A DNA stretch of 6,161 nucleotides from Chitinophagaceae bacterium UBA3430 (GCA_002378975.1 DFST01000094.1:1-6161); one strand, 5' to 3'. Counted from the first letter of the stretch, positions 1 to 6,161 are shown. The notes: generated by a model from the sequence alone, not told the origin. Numbers and translations: made by a program.

Positions 1-396
1 TGTACGCCAAAAACAGTTCAAAGTGAAACAGCAACGATGTTGAGCTATGCCAGCACCAACGGGATCACGCCCACCACGCACAGCAGTGGCATGTTGTATC
101 AGATCGTGAGTGCAGGTGCCGGTCTTACACCCACGGCTACGTCGACCGTTAAAGTGCGTTACACAGGAAAATTCATGGATGGAACGGTGTTTGATTCCAA
201 TGCCACCGGAAATCCTGTCAGCTTTGGATTAAATCAAGTGATTCAGGGATGGCAGCTGGCCTTGCCACTCATTAAAAAAGATGGAGTCATAAAGATCATT
301 GTTCCTTCCTCATTGGCCTATGGATGTGCCGGTTATTCTTCCATACCGGGGGATGCCGTGCTATTCTTTGAGATCCAGTTATTGGATGTACTGTAA
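1..396 (+). CDS. FKBP-type peptidyl-prolyl cis-trans isomerase, C-terminal part (5' end outside window)
   Basis: The reading frame is open from the first base of the window, beginning Cys-Thr-Pro-Lys, so the ATG at 37 is probably an internal methionine and the real start lies to the left. An FKBP domain fills the visible 131 residues: YTGKFMDGTVFDSN forms the first half of the active site, VIQGW carries the tryptophan at the floor of the pocket, and PSSLAYG plus the closing FFEIQLLDV strand complete it. The pocket residues I can align with FKBP12 (Tyr, Phe-Asp, Phe, Val-Ile, Trp, Tyr, Ile, Phe) are present, so it should be an active prolyl isomerase. In Bacteroidota such proteins usually carry a lipoprotein signal and act in the periplasm. 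Here the N-terminus is not visible, so export is inferred. The gene ends with TAA 32 bp before sdaA, on the same strand. I see no terminator between them. Confidence 0.9.
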   Translation, partial: CTPKTVQSETATMLSYASTNGITPTTHSSGMLYQIVSAGAGLTPTATSTVKVRYTGKFMDGTVFDSNATGNPVSFGLNQVIQGWQLALPLIKKDGVIKIIVPSSLAYGCAGYSSIPGDAVLFFEIQLLDVL

Positions 397-414
397 GGCT
401 TTTCGCTAGCTTTG
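382..414 (+). promoter_or_regulatory. Bacteroidota-type promoter for sdaA
   Basis: TAGCTTTG at 407-414 matches the TAnnTTTG -7 box of Bacteroidota sigma factor promoters exactly. A TTG at 382-384 lies 22 bp upstream, about the distance known for the -33 element. The -33 element lies in the last codons of the FKBP gene. Transcription would begin near 420, leaving a leader of only about 8-10 bases before the TTG start codon at 429. Seen: both motifs and the spacing. Inferred: function. Confidence 0.6.
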
Positions 415-428
415 TCAAAACGAACGCT

Positions 429-1856
429 TTGCCCTACGAGGCCATTTCCTTATTCGATATTTTCAAGATCGGCATCGGTCCGTCGAGCTCACACACGCTG
501 GGACCATGGCGTGCGGCTGAGCGATTGGTAAACGAACTGGAGCAGGCCGGTACACTCAACTCTGTGGAGGAATTGACCGTTGTCCTCTACGGCTCCTTGG
601 CCAAGACAGGCAAAGGCCACGGAACGGATGTGGCGATATTGATGGGACTACAAGGGGCCGACCCCGTTACGATTCCGGTTGAAGAAATACAGCCCGCCGT
701 CCAATTCATTGATGCTTCCCGCAAACTTTTATTGAAAGGAAAGAAGTCGATCGATTTCGATCCGCAACATCACATTCAATACCTCACGCTTGAGGCGTTG
801 CCCTATCATCCCAACGGACTCACGTTTTTGATTCGGTTTGAAAACGGCCATGAGCAGGCCAAAACTTTTTATTCTTTAGGAGGGGGGTTCGTAATGGAAG
901 AAGGAGAGGCCTCAGACCAAGCAGTGGGTGTTCAATTGCCTTTCCCGGTAAATACCGCAGAGGATCTGTTGCACTGGTGCATGAAAACAGGACTTTCCGT
1001 TTCGGATGTTTCTTTGGAGAATGAATCTGCATGGAGAAGCGAACAGGATACCCGTGAAAAGGCAAAAAAGATCTGGGAAGTGATGGAAATGTGTATCTAC
1101 CGCGGAGCGCATACAACCGGGATGTTGCCGGGTGGATTGGATGTAAAACGTCGATCGGCGGCCCTCAATCGAAAATTAATTGGCGACCTGGTCTATGCAG
1201 ATCCCCTGTCTTGGAAGCAGGCCATTGCATCGGGCGGGCGTGATTTTACTCGCACCTTGGATTGGGTCAGTTGTTTTGCACTGGCTGTAAACGAGGAGAA
1301 TGCTTCTTTTGGTCGGGTAGTCACCGCCCCGACGAATGGAGCTGCCGGTGTGGTACCGGCTGTCTTGCAATACCTGTTGGTGTTTCAGGATCCGCTGCCC
1401 GAAGATGCCGTGCTTCGGTTTTTGGCAACCGCCTCGATCATTGGTTCGGTTTTCAAGAAGGGAGCTACCTTGTCGGCTGCGATGGGTGGATGTCAAGCGG
1501 AGATCGGCGTGTCATCTGCCATGGCTGCAGCCGGACTCACGGAATGCTTGGGGGGTACACAAAAGCAAGTGTTGATGGCAGCAGAGATCGCGATGGAACA
1601 TCATCTGGGACTCACCTGTGATCCGATCGGTGGATTGGTGCAAGTGCCCTGCATCGAACGAAATACCATGGGAGCCATTAAAGCGATCACGGCTTCGCAG
1701 TTGGCGATGCAAAGCACACCGGATTTTGCAAAGGTGTCTTTGGATGCGGTGATCAAGGCCATGTGGGATACGGCCCGCGATATGAATCACAAATACAAGG
1801 AAACGGCTGATGGCGGACTCGCCATTCACGTACCCATTAGTTTACCGGAGTGTTGA
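429..1856 (+). CDS. sdaA: L-serine ammonia-lyase (L-serine dehydratase), single-chain iron-sulfur type
   Basis: Converts L-serine to pyruvate and ammonia in the cytoplasm using a [4Fe-4S] cluster instead of PLP. The 475 residues have the single-chain layout: an N-terminal beta domain opening with FDIFKIGIGPSSSHTLGP (residues 9-26), then a catalytic alpha domain from about 210 with RGAHTTGMLPGG (225-236) and TAPTNGAAGVVPAV (299-312). Cluster cysteines are Cys355 (MGGCQAEIG), Cys397 (TCDPIGG) and Cys408 (QVPCIERN). Their 42- and 11-residue spacings equal those I recall for the Legionella enzyme. The final residue is Cys475, as in the Legionella protein, where the terminal cysteine binds the cluster's free iron. 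The start must be TTG: an in-frame TGA lies at 369-371, and no ATG, GTG or other TTG occurs between it and the conserved N-terminal motif. The stop directly abuts the stop of the convergent mqnE gene. Confidence 0.96.
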   Translation: MPYEAISLFDIFKIGIGPSSSHTLGPWRAAERLVNELEQAGTLNSVEELTVVLYGSLAKTGKGHGTDVAILMGLQGADPVTIPVEEIQPAVQFIDASRKLLLKGKKSIDFDPQHHIQYLTLEALPYHPNGLTFLIRFENGHEQAKTFYSLGGGFVMEEGEASDQAVGVQLPFPVNTAEDLLHWCMKTGLSVSDVSLENESAWRSEQDTREKAKKIWEVMEMCIYRGAHTTGMLPGGLDVKRRSAALNRKLIGDLVYADPLSWKQAIASGGRDFTRTLDWVSCFALAVNEENASFGRVVTAPTNGAAGVVPAVLQYLLVFQDPLPEDAVLRFLATASIIGSVFKKGATLSAAMGGCQAEIGVSSAMAAAGLTECLGGTQKQVLMAAEIAMEHHLGLTCDPIGGLVQVPCIERNTMGAIKAITASQLAMQSTPDFAKVSLDAVIKAMWDTARDMNHKYKETADGGLAIHVPISLPEC

Positions 1857-1859
1857 TCA
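1854..1859. other. Shared TGATCA palindrome holding both stops of sdaA and mqnE
   Basis: The sdaA stop TGA occupies 1854-1856 and the mqnE stop, read on the minus strand, occupies 1857-1859. Together they make the palindrome TGATCA. There are no intergenic bases, so neither gene has a terminator before entering the other's coding region on the opposite strand. Confidence 0.95.
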
Positions 1860-2969
1860 GGCTTCGAACACCTGAATTTCGTTGTACAAGGTGTCGCGCT
1901 CTACCGGCATACGACGTACTTGTCGGATCAATTGCACCAATTCTTCCGTGGAGAGAGTAGGGGATTGTTCTTCCGAACCGGCCATGGTATAGATCTTGGT
2001 GGTATCGTCGATGGTTCCATCCATGTCATCTACACCAAAGGAGAGTGAGAGTTGCGCTTGCGCCCGTCCGAGCATAGGCCAATAAGCTTTTAAATGCGGG
2101 AAATTATCCAAGTAGATCCGGGCAATGGCATAGAGGCGCATGTCTTCTACATGACTGCTTTCGGAAATGTGACTCATGTCGTTTTCTTTGTTCCGGAATT
2201 TCAGCGGAATGAAGGTTTGGAATTTCCCCGTCCGGTCTTGCAGTTCTCTCAACCGACGCATGTGATCGATTCGGTGTTCGTATTTTTCGATGTGTCCGTA
2301 CAGCATGGTGGCATTCGAGTGCAGACCCAGTTGATGTGCAGTCTCGTGGATCTTTAGCCATCCTTCGGCATTTACCTTGTCGGCGCATATCTTTTCCCGG
2401 ATGTCGGGATGGAAGATCTCGGCACCGCCACCGGGGATGCTGTCGAGTCCAGCTTCGATCAATCGTTTCAGCCCTTCTTCGACCGAAACTTTTGCTTTTC
2501 GGAACATGTAATCGTATTCAACTGCGGTAAATGCTTTGATGTGGAGGTCGGTGCGGTGGGCCTTGATCGAACTTAATAGGTCGGCAAAAAAATTCAAGTC
2601 CATTTTAGGATGAACGCCCCCTACGATGTGCGCCTCGGTAACGGGTTGGCCATCGTATTTCTTTACTTGATCGACCATCTGCTGAATGGTCATTTCCCAG
2701 CCCTCCTCCCGATTGGCATATAGGCGGCTGTACGAACAGAAGGCACAGCTGAATACACAAACATTGGTGGGCTCGATGTGAAAATTTCGGTTAAAGAAAA
2801 CCTTATCTCCATGCTTTTTTTCTTTGATGAAATTGGCGAGGCGACCCACCAGACCCAAACTTCCCTGCTCAAAAAGATGCAAACAATCCGCATCGCTGAT
2901 GCGGGTTCCATTCAGCACTTTCTCTACAATGGGTTGCAGCGTGGGGGAGATCGGTACGTCGTTCAGCAT
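1857..2969 (-). CDS. mqnE: Aminofutalosine synthase (radical SAM, menaquinone biosynthesis)
   Basis: Radical SAM enzyme of the futalosine route to menaquinone. MqnE adds the 5'-deoxyadenosyl radical of SAM to 3-[(1-carboxyvinyl)oxy]benzoate, giving 6-amino-6-deoxyfutalosine. The cluster motif CxxxCxxC is Cys71-Cys75-Cys78 in PTNVCVFSCAFCSYSR, followed by HIVGGVHPKMD (114-124), the SIPGGGAEIF segment (177-186), GWLKIHETAHQLG (203-215) and SNATMLYGHIE (218-228). These read like MqnE rather than its relative MqnC, with which it could be confused. I chose the ATG at 2969 (370 residues). The frame runs on to a TTG at 3041, but those 24 extra codons lack family-like sequence and contain the likely promoter box. 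From 2969 the protein begins MLNDVPISPTLQPIVEKVL, which fits the usual N-terminal helix. The other mqn genes are not in the window. The gene is divergent from the nucleoside transporter and convergent with sdaA. Confidence 0.92.
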   Translation of the reverse strand: MLNDVPISPTLQPIVEKVLNGTRISDADCLHLFEQGSLGLVGRLANFIKEKKHGDKVFFNRNFHIEPTNVCVFSCAFCSYSRLYANREEGWEMTIQQMVDQVKKYDGQPVTEAHIVGGVHPKMDLNFFADLLSSIKAHRTDLHIKAFTAVEYDYMFRKAKVSVEEGLKRLIEAGLDSIPGGGAEIFHPDIREKICADKVNAEGWLKIHETAHQLGLHSNATMLYGHIEKYEHRIDHMRRLRELQDRTGKFQTFIPLKFRNKENDMSHISESSHVEDMRLYAIARIYLDNFPHLKAYWPMLGRAQAQLSLSFGVDDMDGTIDDTTKIYTMAGSEEQSPTLSTEELVQLIRQVRRMPVERDTLYNEIQVFEA

Positions 2970-2986
2970 GGGGAAAAATTCGATGG

Positions 2987-2994
2987 CAAAGGTA
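2987..2994 (-). promoter_or_regulatory. Probable -7 box of the mqnE promoter
   Basis: On the minus strand this reads TACCTTTG, an exact TAnnTTTG match, 17 bases upstream of the mqnE ATG at 2969. I find no TTG -33 element at the usual 17-23 bp spacing, so support rests on the -7 box and its position alone. If real, it excludes the longer TTG start at 3041. Confidence 0.45.
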
Positions 2995-3046
2995 CGAATG
3001 AGTTGGGTGTTCTTGGTATCTTCCCCACTCAACCAAAACAAGCCAT

Positions 3047-4309
3047 ATGGATCGTTTTCAAGGACTGGTCGGCGTCGTACTCATTCTGGGTATCGCTTGG
3101 CTGGCATCAAGTGATCGCAAGCGCATCAATTACCGATTGGTCGGCAGCGGGATTGCTTTGCAAACGTTGATCGCCTTATTGATCTTCAAAGTGGGACCGG
3201 TACAGTGGTTTTTTACCCAGGTAGGTAAGGGCATTGGAAAGCTGGAACAATTTTCCAAAGCCGGGGTCAATTTTGTTTATGGTGGGATCGCCACCATGGG
3301 CGGGAGCGGCGCGCAGGATTACCGCGCACCGGATTCATTTGTTTTTGCATTCAATGTAACGGCCACCATTGTATTGGTCTGTGCGCTGGTAGCCGTTTTT
3401 TATCATTTCGGAATTATGCAGCGTCTGGTGGCCGTGATCGCCAAGGCCATGAACTGGGTAATGCGCGTGAGCGGATCCGAATCGCTTAGTAATGTAGCCA
3501 GTGCCTTTGTTGGACAAGTGGAAGCTCAGGTTATGATCCGGCCCTATTTGAAAGGAATGACCAAGAGTGAACTCCTGGCCAGTATGAGTGGCAGTCTCGC
3601 TTGTATTGCCGGTGGTATCCTGATCGTTTATGCAAACATGGGCGCCAAGGCCGGAATGGATCTGGCGCCAACCTTGATCATGGCCAGTTTGATGGCTGCT
3701 CCTGGTGCCTTGGTCATTTCCAAGATCGTGCTGCCTGAAACGGAGGAGAGTGAAACCATGGGTAAGGTAAAACTGGATGTGAAAAGTAATTACGTGAATG
3801 TGATCGATGCCATTTCACACGGAGCCGGCGATGGTTTTAAGATTGCCATGAATGTGATCGCGATGTTGATCGGTTTTATCGCGGTGATAGCCATGTTAGA
3901 CTGGACCTTATTGAAAATTGGACATGTATTTAATCCTTCCTTTGATCTGAGTTTGAATTGGTTCTTTGCCAAAATCTTCTACCCATTTTCTTGGGCAATG
4001 GGTGTTCCGCAAGTCGATGTGGGAAATGTGGCCACCTTGCTAGGTCAAAAACTGACCATTAATGAGTTTGTTGCCTTTTCTAATATGACGTCTAAGCAAG
4101 TGCCCATTCTCACGGAAAAAGGACTGTGGATCGTAAGTGTGGCGATCTGTGGATTTGCCAATTTCGCTTCCGTGGGTATGCAGATCGGCGGCATCGGTGC
4201 CTTGGCTCCTGAACGTCGCGCCGATCTGGCGAAGTTGGGTATGAAAGCCTTACTCTGTGGAACCTTAGCTTCTTATCTCTCCGCCTCGATTGCTGGTATC
4301 CTGTTCTGA
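3047..4309 (+). CDS. nupC: Concentrative nucleoside transporter (CNT / NupC family)
   Basis: Inner-membrane symporter expected to import nucleosides with Na+ or H+. The 420 residues match the length of bacterial CNT proteins. The N-terminus MDRFQGLVGVVLILGIAWLA starts the first membrane segment, followed by hydrophobic stretches near 31-48, 98-121, 181-199, 208-228, 264-285, 360-383 and 400-418. Family landmarks are GQVEAQVMIRPYL (156-168, the GQTEAP substrate-site region), GVPQVD (319-324), NEFVAF (339-344) and ICGFANFASVGMQIGGIGALAPERR (367-391). Two substrate-site positions differ from the common pattern: Val158 where Thr is usual in GQTEAP, and Asp324 where E. coli NupC appears to have Glu. 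Specificity may therefore be altered; the substrate is not known. The ATG at 3047 gives the standard CNT N-terminus. About 77 bp separate it from divergent mqnE; I see no convincing promoter box for this gene there (only TATCTTCC at 3017-3024). A strong terminator follows 23 bases after the stop. Confidence 0.93.
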   Translation: MDRFQGLVGVVLILGIAWLASSDRKRINYRLVGSGIALQTLIALLIFKVGPVQWFFTQVGKGIGKLEQFSKAGVNFVYGGIATMGGSGAQDYRAPDSFVFAFNVTATIVLVCALVAVFYHFGIMQRLVAVIAKAMNWVMRVSGSESLSNVASAFVGQVEAQVMIRPYLKGMTKSELLASMSGSLACIAGGILIVYANMGAKAGMDLAPTLIMASLMAAPGALVISKIVLPETEESETMGKVKLDVKSNYVNVIDAISHGAGDGFKIAMNVIAMLIGFIAVIAMLDWTLLKIGHVFNPSFDLSLNWFFAKIFYPFSWAMGVPQVDVGNVATLLGQKLTINEFVAFSNMTSKQVPILTEKGLWIVSVAICGFANFASVGMQIGGIGALAPERRADLAKLGMKALLCGTLASYLSASIAGILF

Positions 4310-4332
4310 CCGAACTAAATTGATTCATCAAT

Positions 4333-4363
4333 AAAAAACCGCTTCAAACGAAGCGGTTTTTTT
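4333..4363. terminator. Bidirectional intrinsic terminator between the CNT transporter and trxA
   Basis: A perfect 7-bp GC-rich stem, CCGCTTC (4339-4345) with GAAGCGG (4350-4356), closes an AAAC loop. It is flanked by six A on the left (4333-4338) and seven T on the right (4357-4363), extending the stem to 13 bp. Because the A and T tracts are symmetrical, it has a U-tract in either reading direction. It sits about 23 bases from each of the two convergent stop codons, and can serve both genes. Confidence 0.93.
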
Positions 4364-4386
4364 CGTTGTTAACCCATCCAAAAAGA

Positions 4387-4704
4387 TCAGAGGTTTGCTT
4401 CGATCTTGCGGACAAAATTTGCCTTCGGTTGCGCGCCGACCAATTTGTCAACCACCTGTCCGTTCTTGATGAACAGAATGGCGGGGATGGAAGTAATGCC
4501 GTAATTCATGGAGACTTGCGGATTGTGATCCACATTGACCTTGCCTACATTTACTTTCCCATCATACTCTTTGCTGAGTTCTTCAATGACCGGACCGATA
4601 GCGCGGCAGGGACCGCACCATTCTGCCCAAAAATCGACCACAGTCAATTTATCGGATTGCAACACGTCGGTTTGAAAATTTGCGTCTGTGTATTCTTTTG
4701 CCAT
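4387..4704 (-). CDS. trxA: Thioredoxin
   Basis: Small cytoplasmic dithiol oxidoreductase that reduces protein disulfides and is itself reduced by thioredoxin reductase. The 105 residues are the normal length for the family. The active site WCGPC gives Cys30 and Cys33, preceded by the buried Asp24 in VVDFWAEWC; the cis-proline is Pro74 in TSIPAILFIKNG, and the C-terminal glycine region is KLVGAQPK. I start at the ATG at 4704 (MAKEYTDANF), the usual thioredoxin N-terminus. An ATG at 4752 would add 16 residues without similarity and would place the TAnnTTTG box inside the coding region. There is no signal peptide or membrane anchor, which argues against a periplasmic ResA/TlpA-type protein. It lies 108 bp downstream of dnaE on the same strand. 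It may be partly cotranscribed with dnaE but seems to have its own promoter. Confidence 0.96.
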   Translation of the reverse strand: MAKEYTDANFQTDVLQSDKLTVVDFWAEWCGPCRAIGPVIEELSKEYDGKVNVGKVNVDHNPQVSMNYGITSIPAILFIKNGQVVDKLVGAQPKANFVRKIEANL

Positions 4705-4728
4705 AGGATTTATTTGATTTGAAGGGGG

Positions 4729-4736
4729 CAAAAATA
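4729..4736 (-). promoter_or_regulatory. Probable -7 box of the trxA promoter
   Basis: The minus strand reads TATTTTTG, an exact match to TAnnTTTG, 24 bases upstream of the trxA ATG at 4704. The nearest upstream TTG on that strand is only 13 bp away, shorter than the usual spacing, so the -33 element is unclear. The box lies in the 108-bp dnaE-trxA gap. Confidence 0.5.
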
Positions 4737-4812
4737 GGACCGTCCCATTCAAAATGCCAGCCTGTCAGCCAAATGTGAAAAACTAGCTTGAAAAGGCGGA
4801 AAAACGGGCCGA

Positions 4813-6161
4813 TTAGACCGGCTGCACCCGGACCTGCCATTCGGATCGGGCCTCCAGGAACTGCAACAGCTCCTCGTTCAGCTCCAGCGATTTTTCCAAG
4901 GTCCGCAAAATCACTTTGTGCTGATTTTTAGGGTCGATCAGGTGGAACGTCAAGGAGGTCTTTCCGGGATGCTGCTTTCGGTTTTTGACAATGAAATCAA
5001 CCCATTCCGGCTTCAGGCTTCCGGGATGGGCTAAAATGGTGAGCTCCTTGGTCAGACTTTTTTTGACCGACTCGCCGAGCATAACCTGTTGGATCTTGAA
5101 CTCGTATTCATTGCGGTTGTATCGTTGCTTTAAGAAGCCAGAAAGCATCACGATGGTGCCGGTCTGCATCAAGGGAGTTAGGCGCAGATAATCCTCACTG
5201 AACAATGGGAAATCGAATTTGCCGGAATAATCTTCAATCACGAAACTGCCATACTTGTTTCCGCTTTTCGCGATGCGGTGTTGGGCATCCGTCACCAATC
5301 CCATCAGCCGAAAATTCACACCCGGATTGGATTGTTGTGCGATGTTATTTCGGAATTCCAGGAAATCCGACACGGCGGTAATGCCGTAATGCTTCAGTTC
5401 GAATTGATAGTGGTCCAGCGGATGTCCACTCAAAAAGATGCCGGCTACTTCTTTTTCTCGATCCAACTGAACCACCAAGGGCCATGGTGGACAATCCGGA
5501 ATTTTGGGAGGTGGGATCTCCAATGTGGGCAAGTCTCCAAATAACGTGTGGCTACTTTGCTGTTGTTGTGTATTGACAATGTTTCCGTAGCGAATGATTC
5601 GTTCCAGTCCACTGGCCGTCTCCCCTTCGGGGATGAAGAAATATTGAGCGCGGTGGTATTCCGGAAAACAATCGAAGCTGCCCGCGAAGGCCAAACTTTC
5701 CAGCGTCTTCTTATTGACGGTGCGTTGATTGATGCGTCGGATGAACTCAAAAATATTCTGGTATCGACCTCCTTTTTGTCTTTCCTCGATGATGCTTTCT
5801 ACCGCTGCCTCACCGACGCCTTTGAGTCCACCAAGTCCAAAACGAATCTCTCCTTTTTCATTCACAGCAAATCCTTGCAGGGATTCGTTGATGTCTGGCC
5901 CCAATACCCGGATGCCCATTCGTTTGCATTCTTCCATGAAAAAGGTCAGCTTATCGATGCTACCCGCATGGTTCAGAACAGCCGACATGTATTCGCCCGG
6001 GTAATGAGCTTTTAGGTAGGCGGTCTGATAGGCAACCAACGCGTAACAGGTCGAGTGCGATTTGTTGAATGCGTATTGAGCAAATGCCTCCCAGTCGGTC
6101 CAGATCTTCTCCAGCGTTTCCACCGGATGTCCTTTGGTCGATGCGCCCTCAATGAATTGGG
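4813..6161 (-). CDS. dnaE: DNA polymerase III subunit alpha, C-terminal part (5' end outside window)
   Basis: Catalytic subunit of the replicative polymerase. About 449 codons are visible and the frame is open to the right edge (QFIEGASTKGHPVETLEKIW); the GTG at 6121-6123 is an internal valine, not a start. In order: the conserved QYAFNKSHSTCYA and AYQTAYLKAHYPGEYM segment (about 6078-5985), a helix-hairpin-helix region with FGLGGLKGVGEAAVESI (about 5840-5790), the INQRTVNKKTLESLAFAGSFD segment (about 5730-5670), KEVAGIFLSGHPLD (about 5454-5413), an OB-fold nucleic-acid-binding domain (about 5313-5083), and a short C-terminal domain of roughly 85 residues ending in TAA. The PHP domain and the polymerase aspartates must lie outside the window. 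The tail after the OB-fold is much shorter than in E. coli DnaE. The sequence FNKSHS and overall order make DnaE rather than PolC. trxA follows on the same strand. Confidence 0.96.
   Translation of the reverse strand, partial: QFIEGASTKGHPVETLEKIWTDWEAFAQYAFNKSHSTCYALVAYQTAYLKAHYPGEYMSAVLNHAGSIDKLTFFMEECKRMGIRVLGPDINESLQGFAVNEKGEIRFGLGGLKGVGEAAVESIIEERQKGGRYQNIFEFIRRINQRTVNKKTLESLAFAGSFDCFPEYHRAQYFFIPEGETASGLERIIRYGNIVNTQQQQSSHTLFGDLPTLEIPPPKIPDCPPWPLVVQLDREKEVAGIFLSGHPLDHYQFELKHYGITAVSDFLEFRNNIAQQSNPGVNFRLMGLVTDAQHRIAKSGNKYGSFVIEDYSGKFDFPLFSEDYLRLTPLMQTGTIVMLSGFLKQRYNRNEYEFKIQQVMLGESVKKSLTKELTILAHPGSLKPEWVDFIVKNRKQHPGKTSLTFHLIDPKNQHKVILRTLEKSLELNEELLQFLEARSEWQVRVQPV

Noticed and set aside
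1262..1621. 119-codon plus-strand frame inside sdaA
   Set aside because: Cys-, Arg- and Trp-rich composition typical of an out-of-frame reading; the sdaA catalytic domain is coded here.
3017..3024. TATCTTCC as a -7 box for the nucleoside transporter
   Set aside because: It matches only the first half of TAnnTTTG and has no TTG at the right distance.
2970..3041. 24-residue N-terminal extension of mqnE from a TTG
   Set aside because: No family-like sequence, a rare start codon, and a promoter box within it. The ATG at 2969 fits the family better.
2778..3170. 130-codon plus-strand open frame across the mqnE start and the transporter start
   Set aside because: It overlaps two well-supported genes, including the transporter's conserved N-terminus in another frame, and has no family-like sequence.
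4705..4752. 16-residue N-terminal extension of trxA
   Set aside because: It would contain the TATTTTTG promoter box, and the protein from 4704 already has the full thioredoxin length.
4798..4822. Possible terminator hairpin at the end of dnaE (GCCG...CGGC then CCGTTTTT on the minus strand)
   Set aside because: The stem is only 4 bp and overlaps the dnaE stop codon; too weak to call.
5548..6015. 155-codon plus-strand open frame
   Set aside because: It lies wholly antisense to the strongly conserved dnaE coding region, has no recognisable domain, and is a frame shadow.
1..6161. A hidden defence, mobile or other undescribed system
   Set aside because: All coding space is taken by recognisable housekeeping genes, gaps are 0-108 bp, and I see no inverted repeats of IS type, direct repeats, tRNA or anomalous composition.

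Overview
The window looks like ordinary chromosomal DNA from a member of the Bacteroidota, probably an environmental or Chitinophagales/Cytophagales-like lineage. The FKBP protein, the radical-SAM menaquinone enzyme, the CNT transporter and the dnaE-trxA pair all read like versions from that phylum. Three of the genes have the phylum's TAnnTTTG promoter box just upstream of the chosen start, with no strong Shine-Dalgarno site. Base composition is close to even throughout. I see no phage, IS, toxin-antitoxin, CRISPR or tRNA signal. The phylum call is inferred from protein and promoter style; I could not run a search.

Layout, left to right. (1) 1-396, +: the C-terminal part of an FKBP-type peptidyl-prolyl isomerase, cut by the window edge. 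(2) 429-1856, +: a complete single-chain iron-sulfur L-serine dehydratase (sdaA) with a TTG start, driven by a promoter whose upstream element lies inside the FKBP gene. (3) 1857-2969, -: aminofutalosine synthase (mqnE) of the futalosine menaquinone pathway, convergent with sdaA; the two TGA stops share one TGATCA palindrome with no gap. (4) 3047-4309, +: a concentrative nucleoside transporter (CNT/NupC family), divergent from mqnE across about 77 bp. (5) 4333-4363: a near-perfect bidirectional terminator. (6) 4387-4704, -: thioredoxin (trxA). (7) 4813-6161, -: the C-terminal part of DNA polymerase III alpha (dnaE), cut by the right edge, upstream of trxA on the same strand.

The genes do not form one pathway. 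They are single housekeeping genes, mostly with their own promoters: serine catabolism to pyruvate, menaquinone synthesis for respiration, nucleoside uptake, thiol-disulfide redox and replication. No stretch of 300 bases lacks a gene. I found no convincing undescribed system. The points most worth a second look are small: the C-terminal cysteine of the serine dehydratase, the forced TTG start and its promoter, the shared stop palindrome, and altered substrate-site motifs in the nucleoside transporter.
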